Origin: Prunella strophiata
Lineage: Eukaryota; Chordata; Aves; Passeriformes; Prunellidae
Assembly: GCA_036583965.1 (NCBI GenBank)
Contig: JAZBQD010000009.1
Coordinates: 6,718,508 to 6,782,507, forward strand
Reading direction: 5' to 3'
DNA length: 64,000 nt
In this document: in pieces, positions 54,285 to 63,702 of the stretch
How the letters are laid out: each line of letters opens with the position of its first letter
Numbering within the stretch: position 1 is the first letter of the stretch
Notes under the pieces: generated by a model
The model's input: the letters and a program-made list of their open reading frames with translations, nothing else
Database searches by the model: none
What the model was told of the DNA's origin: nothing
Program-made: the position numbers and the translations under genes

Positions 54285-57200
54285 GTGAGGGGCCCCGGGG
54301 GGCCGGGCAGCGGCGGCCTGCGGGGACTGGGGGGGCCCAGGGGCCTGTGGGGCCCAGGGGAGTGAGGGGACTGGGGGGTACAGGGGTCCGTTGGGGTCAG
54401 GGGATGCACACCTGTGTGGGCCGGGCTCAGGGGTCTCCAGTGGCCGTGGGGAGGAGCGGGCAGAGGCCCGTGGGGGGTTCTGGGGGGCAGGAGCGAGGAA
54501 GGAGCTGCCACAGCTGCTGTTGGAGTAGAGGGCACCGGGGGGGTCGGGAGGGCGTTTCCAGGAGCTCCTGGGGGCGAGGGGAGGTTCGGGAGGCAGGCAG
54601 GGGTGGGGCGGGGTCCTGCCCGAGCCGGAGGGGCTGTCGGGGCCCCGGGCCGTGGCCCCTGGGCTCGGGTTCCCATGAGACCCATCGCTGCCGCCCGCAG
54701 GGAGTGACACGGCTCCTGCTCACCAGGATCCCCTTCTTCAAGGAGATCATTGTCAGCTCCTTCTCGTGCCCCAGCTGCTCCTGGTCCAACACGGAGATCC
54801 AGGCTGCAGGCAGGATCCAGGAGCAGGGCGTGCGCTACGCCCTGGCCGTCACCTCCCGCCAGGTGGGCACTGCCCCGCCCTGCTGCAGCCCCAGCACCTG
54901 CTGCTCCCTGCAGGAAAGGGGCTGGGGCAGCCCTCTGGGAGCCTCCCTGCCTGCCAGGGGGGCTCAGGCTGCTCCCTGGCCCTGTGTGCAGGACATGAAC
55001 AGGGAGGTGGTGAAGACCGACTGTGCCTCGGCCCGAATTCCAGAGCTGGACTTTGAGATCCCTGCCTTCAGCCAGAAGGGAGGTGGGTGGATGGAGCAGC
55101 TGCTGGGGGGCTCCTGGGCACGCTGGGGGCTGTCAGTGGTGTCAGCAGCTGTGTGTTGTTGCCTTGCCCAGTGCTGACCACCATCGAGGGCATCATTGAC
55201 AGAGCTGTGGCAGGCCTGGAGCAGGACCAGCCCGCCCGCAGGGTAAGGGCAGCTCCTCAGGGGGGAGGAGGCTTGGGATGGCCATCCCCTGCCTGCTGGG
55301 GACAGCCCTGGGCTCTGGACTGTGCCACTGTCACCTCTGCCAGCAGCTCCGGGCTGCCCCTGCAGCAGCTGAGCCCAGCCTGGGGTGCTCCCCATTTCAA
55401 AGGGCTCTCTGTGATCCCATCTTCTCTCCAGGCAGCGGACGAGGAGGTGGCCAGGAAGATAGACGAGTTCATTGGCAAACTGAGGCAGCTGAAGGAAGTC
55501 AATGCCCCCTTCACCTTTGTGAGTGCCCCCAGAAGGGCAGCCCTGGCTGGGTGAGGGCTGCAGGACAGCTCCCTCAGGGCCCCTTGTCCTGCAGGTCCAA
55601 AGGGAATGCGGAAAGCCAGCTATTGCCAATGCGTAGGTAGCAAAAGTACTCTCCTCAGTGCGTGCAACAAATACCCAAATTCACTCATATTGCAGACATG
55701 GCGATATTTTGATAGCACGCAAAGGAACCAAGANNNNNNNNNNNNNNNNNNNNNNNNNNNNNNNNNNNNNNNNNNNNNNNNNNNNNNNNNNNNNNNNNNN
55801 NNNNNNNNNNNNNNNNNNNNNNNNNNNNNNNNNNNNNNNNNNNNNNNNNNNNNNNNNNNNNNNNNNNNNNNNNNNNNNNNNNNNNNNNNNNNNNNNNNNN
55901 NNNNNNNNNNNNNNNNNNNNNNNNNNNNNNNNNNNNNNNNNNNNNNNNNNNNNNNNNNNNNNNNNNNNNNNNNNNNNNNNNNNNNNNNNNNNNNNNNNNN
56001 NNNNNNNNNNNNNNNNNNNNNNNNNNNNNNNNNNNNNNNNNNNNNNNNNNNNNNNNNNNNNNNNNNNNNNNNNNNNNNNNNNNNNNNNNNNNNNNNNNNN
56101 NNNNNNNNNNNNNNNNNNNNNNNNNNNNNNNNNNNNNNNNNNNNNNNNNNNNNNNNNNNNNNNNNNNNNNNNNNNNNNNNNNNNNNNNNNNNNNNNNNNN
56201 NNNNNNNNNNNNNNNNNNNNNNNNNNNNNNNNNGAAGAGACCAAGCCCCACTTTTGTTATGATCTCTCTTTCAGGCAGTTGTAGAGAGCAGTCAGGTCTC
56301 ACCTCAGCCTCTTTTCTCCAGGCTAAGCAACTTCCAGCTTCAGCCCCTTCACCAGCTCCGTTTCCTTCTCTGGACACACTCCAGCACCTCTGTCCTGCTT
56401 GTAGTGAGGGGCCTAAAACTGAGCAACATGACTCAAGATGTGGCTTCTCATCAGTGCCAAGTACAGGGGCACTACCCCTTTAGCTCAAAGGAATCTTTCT
56501 TCTTTCAGCAAAGTATACTAGAGCAGAGCTGCAGCATGCTGGGGATTGGCAACCCCTGAGGGGGAGAGTGAGGTGTTTGCCCTCCTTCAGAAGTGTGGAT
56601 TAAAGAGGGATTTTTGTGGCTGTTTGCTACAGTTCATCATGGAATGAAATCACCAAGGGATAGAATTCACTGAGTTCTGATTAGCACAGTGTGTACTTCA
56701 AAAATGTCAGCCAGCCCAGTTCTTCAAATGGTTGTGCAATAAACTATCTGATCTGATAACATCTGTTTAAGGATGTTGATAATGAAGTGGACATTAAACC
56801 TGTTGGCACCTTGCACTTGGTACCAAGAGACTAACTCAGGAGTGGTGGCAGAAACTAGGAGCAAACTTTCCCTAGACTGTAGCACACAAAATATATTTCC
56901 TAATCTTAATTTCACTCTGAAGATTCCTGTGGAGCTGTGACATATTTCTTTCCTCCTTTTTCTGAACACAAATTGAATTCCATCTGGAAGGTGTGCTGGA
57001 CTGTGCATCGAATAACATGACCATATTGCAGTTTCCTGTTGGGGGCTGCAGATGGCGTCAGCCGGGCCAGCAGAGGGCGAGCACATGGCGGGGCCGCGCT
57101 GTCCCCTCGGCACGGGCTGGGGACAGAGAACCTGGCGTGGCCAGCAGCTGCCGCCAGGGGATGCGGGCGGGTGAACGGAGGCATCTCCGGGGAGCAAGCG

Positions 57201-60200
57201 GGAGGGAAGGGACTGGCCCGGTCTCGGCCGGCGCTGCGGAGCGACCTCACGTGTGGGCCCCCAGGCGAGGGAGCCGCGCGGACTGTTGGCGCCGCCGCAG
57301 CGCCGCCGACTTGCTCGCGCTTTCCCCCGGCGCGGCGCCGGACTTCGCCCGCAGCCCGGCGGGTGCCCTTGCGGCTCCGGAGAACCACGAGGATCGCGGC
57401 AAAGTGCCAGCGCGGCGGGCCGGAGCCACAGCTCCCGCGGGAGCGCAGCCACGGAGCGGGAGCCGTGAGCCCATCCGCTCATCCCCGCCGCCCACCCGGG
57501 CTCGCCCTCCCGCACCCACCGCGGGCCCAGGCTCCCTTCGGGTCCCCGACAGCATGCTCCGCTGTCCCCATCCCTGTCCCAATCCCGCAGCTCCATCCAT
57601 GCCTCCGGGATGCCAGAGACGGCGGCGGGCCTGGCCAGCCCGTCCCCCGTGCCCGGGTGGGACCGGCCCCCAGGCACCCGTCCCGCACCTCCTCCTCCCC
57701 GTTGTGTTTACACGGGAGTGAGGTCCAAAAAAGCCTTCTCGTACCCAAAGCCTCCTTAACGGCCTCTCCTCGGCCGCCCCCGAGCCCATATAAGGGCGGC
57801 CTCCGGGCGGGAGGGACAACGGAGGCGACCAAGCCAGGGTGGGGGCGGTGGGCTTCATCCGTGCGGCCGGAGGAGCTGGGGGTCACTGCGGGACACGAGG
57901 CGCTCCGGGACCCACCCACAGGTGCGCCGGCACACCGCAGGTGCTTTTAGGGAGCCCAGGAGCGAGGGCCCGCCAGGAAAGCAGCGGAGGCCGTCCGCCA
58001 CGTGAGCAAATAGGAGTCGTTGATCTGTCCCACTGACAGCAGGCCGGGAAAAATGCTGCTGCCGGCGGAGCTGCTGGCTCCTCGGGCTCATCGGCGGCTG
58101 CGGCGCCGGCTGCGGGCCGGGGCGGATGCGGGGAGGGGCAGCAGGTCCCCGGGGGGCAAGGCGGCGCGGGCGGCTCGGGAGTACCTGAGCAGCTGACGGG
58201 GGACAAGGACAGCCGGAGGCGGCCGAGCAAGCCGGGCAACGGACCCCCACGTGAGGGCCCCGCACGGGCCCGCCTCCCCGCCCGGGGCAGGGCCCCGCGG
58301 TCACTCGGGCTCCGGGCGCCCCTCTCAGCGCGAGGACCTGAAAGGAGAGCGCCCCAGGATGTGGCCAGCTCAATGGGCGCCTCCTGGAGAAGGAACTGTC
58401 GCGCTGGCGCGGGCCCGCAGCCAGCGGCTCCCTGTACGAGGACTCGCCCGGGGCTGCGCAGCGCCATCCGCAGGGAGCGACAGATCGCCTGCAGCTGTCC
58501 CCCGTACGTGGACGAGGCGCACCGGAAGGTGGGCAGGAAGATGGAAGAGATGCCGGAAGAAGATGAGGCACGCTTAAAGGAGAGCTACTGGAGAGGTGTA
58601 GCTGAGGGCGCGGGGAGCTGCGCCGGCAACCTGGGGCCCAGACGGGAGGGGGTGGCGGCGCAGCTCCTGTACGGCGCCGACGAGCTGCAGCGCTTCGCGG
58701 CTCACTACGCGCGACAAGATCGCCTTCCCACGGATCCAGGTGAAGGACATCGTCCGGCCGTACGCCGAGCGGCTGCTGCCGAGATCCCCGCAAACTTGGA
58801 GGCCTGCCAACCGCAGGCGTGGCCGCCGCACCTGCCCGCGCCAGCCCCGAGTCAGCTCACCCCGCCACAGTCCAGAGCGTCGGCCAAGCTTGACCCGCCA
58901 ACGCGCGGGCCCTGCCCCGGCATATCCAGAGGAACCTGGAGCATGCTGAAGGCAAGCTGAGCCCGTACCCCGGCGGGCCCGCGGCGCCCGGGCCGCTCCC
59001 GGTAGGCGCTGGCGCGCTGGAGGTGCATCGGCCTCGTGTGAGTAGTTTTCCGGCTTGACACGTCTCGCATATCCATGCCTTCACCCTGGCTCTGACCAGG
59101 AGACGAGGAGATTGCGCTGAAAGCCTGATCGCTCCCCCTTAGCCGCCCGTATGAGCCGCTGACTCGCCGTCCGCGCCCGGGGGAGGACCTCTGCGCGCGG
59201 CGGCTGGACTCGCTGTGGCGGGACCTGGCGCGGACCTGAGCGAGCGTGGCGGGGAGGCCCGGGCCGGTTCCCGGTCAGGGTCCCGGGCCAGGGTCCCGGG
59301 TTGGATTCCGGTGGCGGTTCCGGGTGTGGATTTCCCGGGGCGGATCCGTGCGTGCCCGGCGGGGCCGCGGCGGGCTCCGCGGCCTGAAGCGATAAGGCTC
59401 CGCCATCGCGGCCCCGCGCGCGCGTCCACATGACGCAGTCACGTGACCCCGTCGTCATCGCTCCGGCGCCGCCACGTGACGCTCCAACCACCATGTCGGC
59501 GCCTGGGCCCGCGGAGGCGCCGGGCCCCGGCGGGGCCCCTGTTCCGGCCCCTCCACGCCGAGGACGGCGAGCAGCAGCCGGCAGAGATCGAGTCCCTGTG
59601 CATGAATTGCTTCCGCAAACGTGAGGGGCCCGGGGGCCGGGCGCGCGGCCTGTCGGGACTGGGTGGGCACAGGGGCCTGTGGGGCCCAGGGGAGTGAGGG
59701 GACTGGGGTACAAAGGTCCGTTGGGGGTTCAGGGGATGCACACCTGTGTGGGCCGGGCTCAGGGGGTCTCCAGTGGCCGTGGGGAGGAGCGGGCAGAGGG
59801 CCCGTGGGGGGTTTCTGGGGGGCAGGAGCGAGGAAGGAGCTGCGCCACAGCTGCTGTTGGAGTAGAGGGCACCGGGGGGGTCGGGAGGGCGTTTCCAGGA
59901 GCTCCTGGTGGCGAGGGGAGGTTCGGGGCAGGCAGGGGTTGGGGCGGGGTCCTGCGACCGGCGGGGTTGTGTCGGGGCCCCGGGCCGATGCCCCTGGGCT
60001 TCGGGTTCCATGAGACCCCTCGCTGCCGACCGCAGGGAGTGACACGGCTCCTGCCCTCACCATGATCCCTTCTTCAAGGAATCATTGTCCAGCTCCTTCT
60101 CGTGCCCAGCCTCAGCTGCTCCTGGTCAACCGGAGATCCAGGCTGCAGGCAGATCCCGGAGCAGGGCGTGCGCTACGCCCTGGCCGTACCTCCCGCCAGT

Positions 60201-63062
60201 TGGGCACGCCCCGCCCGCCTGCAGCCCCAGCACCTGCTGCTCCCTGCAGGAAGGGGCTGGGGCCAGCCTCTGGGAGCCTCCATGCTGCCCCACCCAGCGC
60301 GCGGACCAGGAGCTGCTCAATGGCCCTGTGCTGCAGGGACAGAACAGGATTTTTTGGTGGTTTTTGTTTGCAGGACATGAACAGGGACGGTGGTGCTGAA
60401 GGACCCGAATGTGCCAGGCGGCCTTCGCCGAATTCCAGAGCTGGACTTTAAGACCCTTTTATTGTCAATTCTGCCCTTGCAGGAAGAGGAGGTGGACGCC
60501 AAGGCACCGGACACTGCTGAGGACCTGAGGGACGAGGTGGGTGGTGCTGCAGAGCTCAGGGACACTCAGGGACACTGAGGCCACCTGCCCTGGGCTGGCT
60601 GGGACATTCTGGCTGCCCCTTCCTCCCACAGGTGCTGCAGTTCAACACCAACTGCCCCGAGTGCAACGCCCCAGCCAGCACCAACATGAAGGTAGTGCGT
60701 ATCCTTCCAGGGTGGGCAGGGCTGGGGGGGCCCTGCTGGGCCTGGGGGGGCACTGCATGCTCTGGGGGCCCTGCAGGGCCTGGGCTCTCCCTGCTGCAGC
60801 ACAGGCCTGAAGCAGTTCTCAGGTGGGGCCTCCTGGGCTGCAGAGCTGCCTCAGGGCTGCTCACAGCTCCCCAGTGGGGTCCTGCCATCCCTGGGCTGCT
60901 GCTTGGATGTTTCCCTTGACTCCCTGCTGCAGAATTCCCCCACTTCAAGGAAGTGATCATCATGGCCACCAACTGTGACTCCTGTGGGCACAGGACCAAC
61001 GAGGTGGGCAGAGGGCAGGGCAGGAGCTCTGTTAGTGGGCAGAGGGCAGGGCAGGAGCTCTGTTAGTGGGCAGAGGGCAGGGCAGGAGCTCTGTTAGTGG
61101 GCAGAGGGCAGGGCAGGAGCTCTGTTAGTGGGCAGAGGGCAGGGCAGGAGCTCTGTTAGTGGGCAGAGGGCAGGGCAGGAGCTCTGTTAGTGGGCAGAGG
61201 GCAGGGCAGGAGCTCTGTTAGTGGGCAGAGGGCAGGGCAGGAGCTCTGTTAGTGGGCAGAGGGCAGGGCAGGAGCTCTGTTAGTGGGCAGAGGGCAGGGC
61301 AGGAGCTCTGTTAGTGGGCAGAGGGCAGGGCAGGAGCTCTGTTAGTGGGCAGAGGGCAGGGCAGGAGCTCTGTTAGTGGGCAGAGGGCAGGGCAGGAGCT
61401 CTGTTAGTGGGCAGAGGGCAGGGCAGGAGCTCTGTTAGTGGGCAGAGGGCAGGGCAGGAGCTCTGTTAGTGGGCAGAGGGCAGGGCAGGAGCTCTGTTAG
61501 TGGGCAGAGGGCAGGGCAGGAGCTCTGTTAGTGGGCAGAGGGCAGGGCAGGAGCTCTGTTAGTGGGCAGAGGGCAGGGCAGGAGCTCTGTTAGTGGGCAG
61601 AGGGCAGGGCAGGAGCTCTGTTAGTGGGCAGAGGGCAGGGCAGGAGCTCTGTTAGTGGGCAGAGGGCAGGGCAGGAGCTCTGTTAGTGGGCAGAGGGCAG
61701 GGCAGGAGCTCTGTTAGTGGGCAGAGGGCAGGGCAGGAGCTCTGTTAGTGGGCAGAGGGCAGGGCAGGAGCTCTGTTAGTGGGCAGAGGGCAGGGCAGGA
61801 GCTCTGTTAGTGGGCAGAGGGCAGGGCAGGAGCTCTGTTAGTGGGCAGAGGGCAGGGCAGGAGCTCTGTTAGTGGGCAGAGGGCAGGGCAGGAGCTCTGT
61901 TAGTGGGCAGAGGGCAGGGCAGGAGCTCTGTTAGTGGGCAGAGGGCAGGGCAGGAGCTCTGTTAGTGGGCAGAGGGCAGGGCAGGAGCTCTGTTAGTGGG
62001 CAGAGGGCAGGGCAGGAGCTCTGTTAGTGGGCAGAGGGCAGGGCAGGAGCTCTGTTAGTGGGCAGAGGGCAGGGCAGGAGCTCTGTTAGTGGGCAGAGGG
62101 CAGGGCAGGAGCTCTGTTAGTGGGCAGAGGGCAGGGCAGGAGCTCTGTTAGTGGGCAGAGGGCAGGGCAGGAGCTCTGTTAGTGGGCAGAGGGCAGGGCA
62201 GGAGCTCTGTTAGTGGGCAGAGGGCAGGGCAGGAGCTCTGTTAGTGGGCAGAGGGCAGGGCAGGAGCTCTGTTAGTGGGCAGAGGGCAGGGCAGGAGCTC
62301 TGTTAGTGGGCAGAGGGCAGGGCAGGAGCTCTGTTAGTGGGCAGAGGGCAGGGCAGGAGCTCTGTTAGTGGGCAGAGGGCAGGGCAGGAGCTCTGTTAGT
62401 GGGCAGAGGGCAGGGCTGTGCTCTGTTCCTGCAGATCATAGAGGGGAAGGCCCAGGCTCACTTCATCATGGATGACCCTGCAGGCAACAGTTACCTTCAG
62501 GTACAGCCCTGGGGCTGGGCTCCCCGAGCAGTTTGGGGGGCTCATTCCCCTGGCACGTGTGGGCAGCAGGGTTCCCATTGCAGCTCTGGGCATGAGCAGA
62601 TGCTGACAGCCCTGCTGGCTTTGGGGGTGCTGCCCAGGGCTGCCAGCCCGGGGCAGAGGGCAGGGCAGGAGCCATGCCAGGGGCAGAGGGCAGGGCAGGA
62701 GCCGTGCCAGGGGGCAGAGGGCAGGGCAGGAGCCGTGCCAGGGGCAGAGGGCAGGGCAGGAGCTCTGTTAGTGGGCAGAGGGCAGGGCAGGAGCTGTGCC
62801 AGGGGCAGAGGGCAGGGCAGGAGCTCTGTTAGTGGGCAGAGGGCAGGGCAGGAGCTCTGTCCAGTGAGCAGAGGACAGTGCTGCCCGTGGCACAGGGCAG
62901 CAGAGCAGCTCTGTCCTGTCCCCACAGAACGTGTATGCCCCCGAGGAGGACCCGGAGCTGAGCGTGCAGCGCTACGAGCGCAGCTTTGAGCAGAACGAAG
63001 AGCTGGGCCTGAACGACATGAGAACAGAGGGCTACGAGCCAGAGCCGGCCCCGCGCCGGTAG
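54159..63062 (+). CDS. ZPR1: ZPR1 zinc finger protein, split and incomplete
   Basis: ZPR1 is an essential two-module zinc-finger protein that binds eEF1A and works with SMN complexes. Exons 1-5 (54159-54284, 54701-54862, 54992-55082, 55172-55242, 55432-55518) encode the first module, including CMNC and CPSC zinc ligands and EIPAFSQKG. The next exon should begin at 55596 but sequence becomes unrelated there and runs into the gap. After the gap a noisy copy of exons 1-3 appears, then genuine downstream exons at 60483-60536, 60632-60698, 60933-61003, 62435-62500 and 62928-63062. Missing are the exon after APFTF and about 95 residues between GHRTNE and IIEGK, where a minisatellite sits. The gene is probably intact in the bird and damaged only in this assembly. 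The stop is TAG at 63060. Confidence 0.9.
54701..54862 (+). CDS. ZPR1: ZPR1 exon 2
   Basis: [20 protein letters not shown] through VTSRQ, with the CPSC zinc pair and [10 protein letters not shown]. The acceptor is 'cgcccgcag' and the donor is GTGGGC. Confidence 0.95.
54992..55082 (+). CDS. ZPR1: ZPR1 exon 3
   Basis: [20 protein letters not shown] through FSQKG plus one base. The donor is GTGGGT. Confidence 0.95.
55172..55242 (+). CDS. ZPR1: ZPR1 exon 4
   Basis: Two bases, then [19 protein letters not shown] through PARR. The acceptor is 'ttgcccag' and the donor is GTAAGG. Confidence 0.94.
55432..55518 (+). CDS. ZPR1: ZPR1 exon 5
   Basis: [20 protein letters not shown] through NAPFTF in phase 0. 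The donor is GTGAGT. The following intron ends 'gtcctgcag' at 55595, but what follows is not ZPR1. Confidence 0.93.
55599..55733. other. Unrelated contig-end sequence before gap
   Basis: After the intron acceptor at 55595 and a possible GTC codon, the sequence stops resembling ZPR1. It is AT-richer than its surroundings, matches nothing else in the window and runs straight into the N gap. It is probably a chimeric contig end. Confidence 0.6.
55734..56233. other. Assembly gap, 500 N
   Basis: Exactly 500 N bases, a conventional gap of unknown true size. Confidence 0.99.
56245..56480 (-). mobile_element. CR1 LINE fragment, antisense
   Basis: Reverse-oriented CR1 text is visible: 'ctcacctcagcctcttttct', 'ccaggctaagcaactt', 'cttctctggacacactccag', 'cacctctgtcctgcttgtag' and 'tgaggggcctaaaactgagc'. 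It comes from further up the element than the other tails. Confidence 0.88.
56481..57039. other. Unplaced AT-rich sequence before second copy
   Basis: This is about 560 bp with no match to the rest of the window and no recognised gene. Its low GC contrasts with the APO cluster. It ends abruptly where homology to 51754 begins. Confidence 0.6.
57040..59400 (+). pseudogene. APOA5: Second, indel-ridden copy of the APOA5 region
   Basis: It is collinear with 51754-54065 and includes intergenic DNA, the promoter (TATA at 57787-57794), exon 1, the start codon (58054) and the rest of the gene. Differences are mostly one- or two-base insertions and losses in coding and non-coding parts alike, so no long reading frame survives. 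The poly(A) signal is spoiled (GATAAGG near 59391). This pattern suits uncorrected long-read sequence at a contig start better than a decaying pseudogene, which would mix in more substitutions. A block at 58529-58607 does not match copy 1. Confidence 0.85.
59493..60449 (+). pseudogene. ZPR1: Second, error-rich copy of ZPR1 exons 1-3
   Basis: It corresponds to 54159-55054. Exon 1 starts at ATG 59493, exon 2 follows 'accgcag' near 60034 and exon 3 (DMNRD) follows 'gtttgcag' near 60375. Each has frame-breaking indels. Similarity stops in exon 3 after the CTGGACTTT shared with the first copy, and real downstream ZPR1 sequence starts about 30 bp later. Confidence 0.85.
60483..60536 (+). CDS. ZPR1: ZPR1 downstream exon (EEEVDAK)
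   Basis: [18 protein letters not shown], 18 codons in phase 0. The acceptor is 'cccttgcag' and the donor is GTGGGT. It matches the acidic linker between the two ZPR1 modules. Confidence 0.9.
60632..60698 (+). CDS. ZPR1: ZPR1 exon with second zinc finger, part 1
   Basis: [20 protein letters not shown] plus VV and one base. CPEC is the first pair of the second finger. The donor is GTATCC, chosen because it joins in phase to give MKVVQFPHFKE. Confidence 0.93.
60933..61003 (+). CDS. ZPR1: ZPR1 exon with second zinc finger, part 2
   Basis: Two bases, then [20 protein letters not shown] through TNE. CDSC is the second pair. The donor GTGGGC is also the first base of the minisatellite. Confidence 0.94.
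61004..62434 (+). repeat. ZPR1: 31-bp minisatellite filling a ZPR1 intron
   Basis: Forty-five exact 31-bp units (61004-62398) each start GTGGGCAGAG and end CTCTGTTA. A diverged 46th unit follows that contains the acceptor CCTGCAG (ends 62434). The array therefore runs from the 5' splice site to the 3' splice site with no other intron sequence. ZPR1 exons for about 95 residues should lie here. Confidence 0.97.
62435..62500 (+). CDS. ZPR1: ZPR1 penultimate exon
   Basis: [20 protein letters not shown] through LQ, 22 codons in phase 0. The donor is GTACAG. Confidence 0.95.
62653..62865 (+). repeat. Diverged copies of the 31-bp repeat in next intron
   Basis: About seven units of 29-32 bp share the GGGCAGAGGGCAGGGCAGGA core. 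They end either in CTCTGTTAG or in a (C/G)(A/T/C)TGCCAG variant. Confidence 0.9.
62928..63062 (+). CDS. ZPR1: ZPR1 last exon
   Basis: [20 protein letters not shown] through EPAPRR and TAG. It keeps the signature [16 protein letters not shown]. The acceptor is 'ccccacag'. Confidence 0.96.
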   Translation, partial: NVYAPEEDPELSVQRYERSFEQNEELGLNDMRTEGYEPEPAPRR

Positions 63063-63225
63063 CGGGGCCACCCCGGCCCTCCACCCCCTGCCCGACCGTG
63101 CCAGGACCAGGACCAGAGTGGGGCCAGGGCTCCTCTGCCCTTCTGGGGCCGGGGGCTGACCCTGCCCCTGCGGGGCGCGAGGGCTGATGGTTGGGGCAGG
63201 GGGGTGGCGGCGGAGGCGGCTCCCC

Positions 63226-63231
63226 AATAAA
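63226..63231 (+). terminator. ZPR1: ZPR1 poly(A) signal
   Basis: AATAAA lies 163 bases after the stop codon. Confidence 0.85.
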
Positions 63232-63329
63232 GCTGATTGATAAAACTGATTAGTAACGCTGATTGATAACGCTCATGACTTCCTGCTGCTGCTCCATTGA
63301 TAACCCGGAAACGCCGTGTGGCCCCGCCT

Positions 63330-63510
63330 ACATCTCCATATATGGAATGTATGAGCGCTTGGCCACGCCTACAGCCCCACCTACAGCTCCATTTATGGCG
63401 TTGGCTGTCGTTTGGCCACGCCTATATCCCCGCCCTCCGCTCCATTTATGGCCTCTCGCGGCCTGGCCACGCCCATCTTCCGGCACAACTCCATTTATGG
63501 CGGTGACCAC
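63330..63510 (+). promoter_or_regulatory. BUD13: CArG-box repeat upstream of BUD13
   Basis: Four perfect CC(A/T)6GG sequences are CCATATATGG at 63336-63345 and CCATTTATGG at 63389-63398, 63442-63451 and 63491-63500. They are spaced 53, 53 and 49 bp within an imperfect repeat that also contains GGCCACGCC. CArG boxes are SRF binding sites. Alternatively the CCAT...ATGGCG parts could act as YY1-like sites. Confidence 0.75.
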
Positions 63511-63580
63511 GCTCATGTCAGCCCGCCAGGCTCAGGCCCCGCCTCTTCCGGCCGGCGCCGGAGTTTGGCGTCAGAGCGCG

Positions 63581-63702
63581 ATGGCGGCGCCGGGGCTGTC
63601 GAAGGCCGAGTACCTGCGGCGGTACCTGAGCGGCCCCGCCGCGCCCGCCCCGCCCCGCCGCCGCCGCAGGAAGAAGCCGCCGGGCGGCACCGGCAGAGGC
63701 GG
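63581..63702 (+). CDS. BUD13: BUD13 exon 1
   Basis: Forty codons plus two bases. ATG follows a GC-rich leader (gagcgcgATGGCGG). The donor is GTGAGT. Confidence 0.95.

Noticed and set aside
55606..56377. Open frames spanning the N gap
   Set aside because: They consist mostly of undetermined residues and have no biological meaning.
57040..59400. True tandem duplication of APOA5 followed by pseudogene decay
   Set aside because: The even load of single-base indels in coding and non-coding DNA, the adjoining 500-N gap and the split ZPR1 fit an assembly duplicate better. It is kept only as an alternative.
61004..62434. CRISPR-like appearance of a long direct-repeat array
   Set aside because: The units are contiguous with no unique spacers, and the setting is a vertebrate intron.
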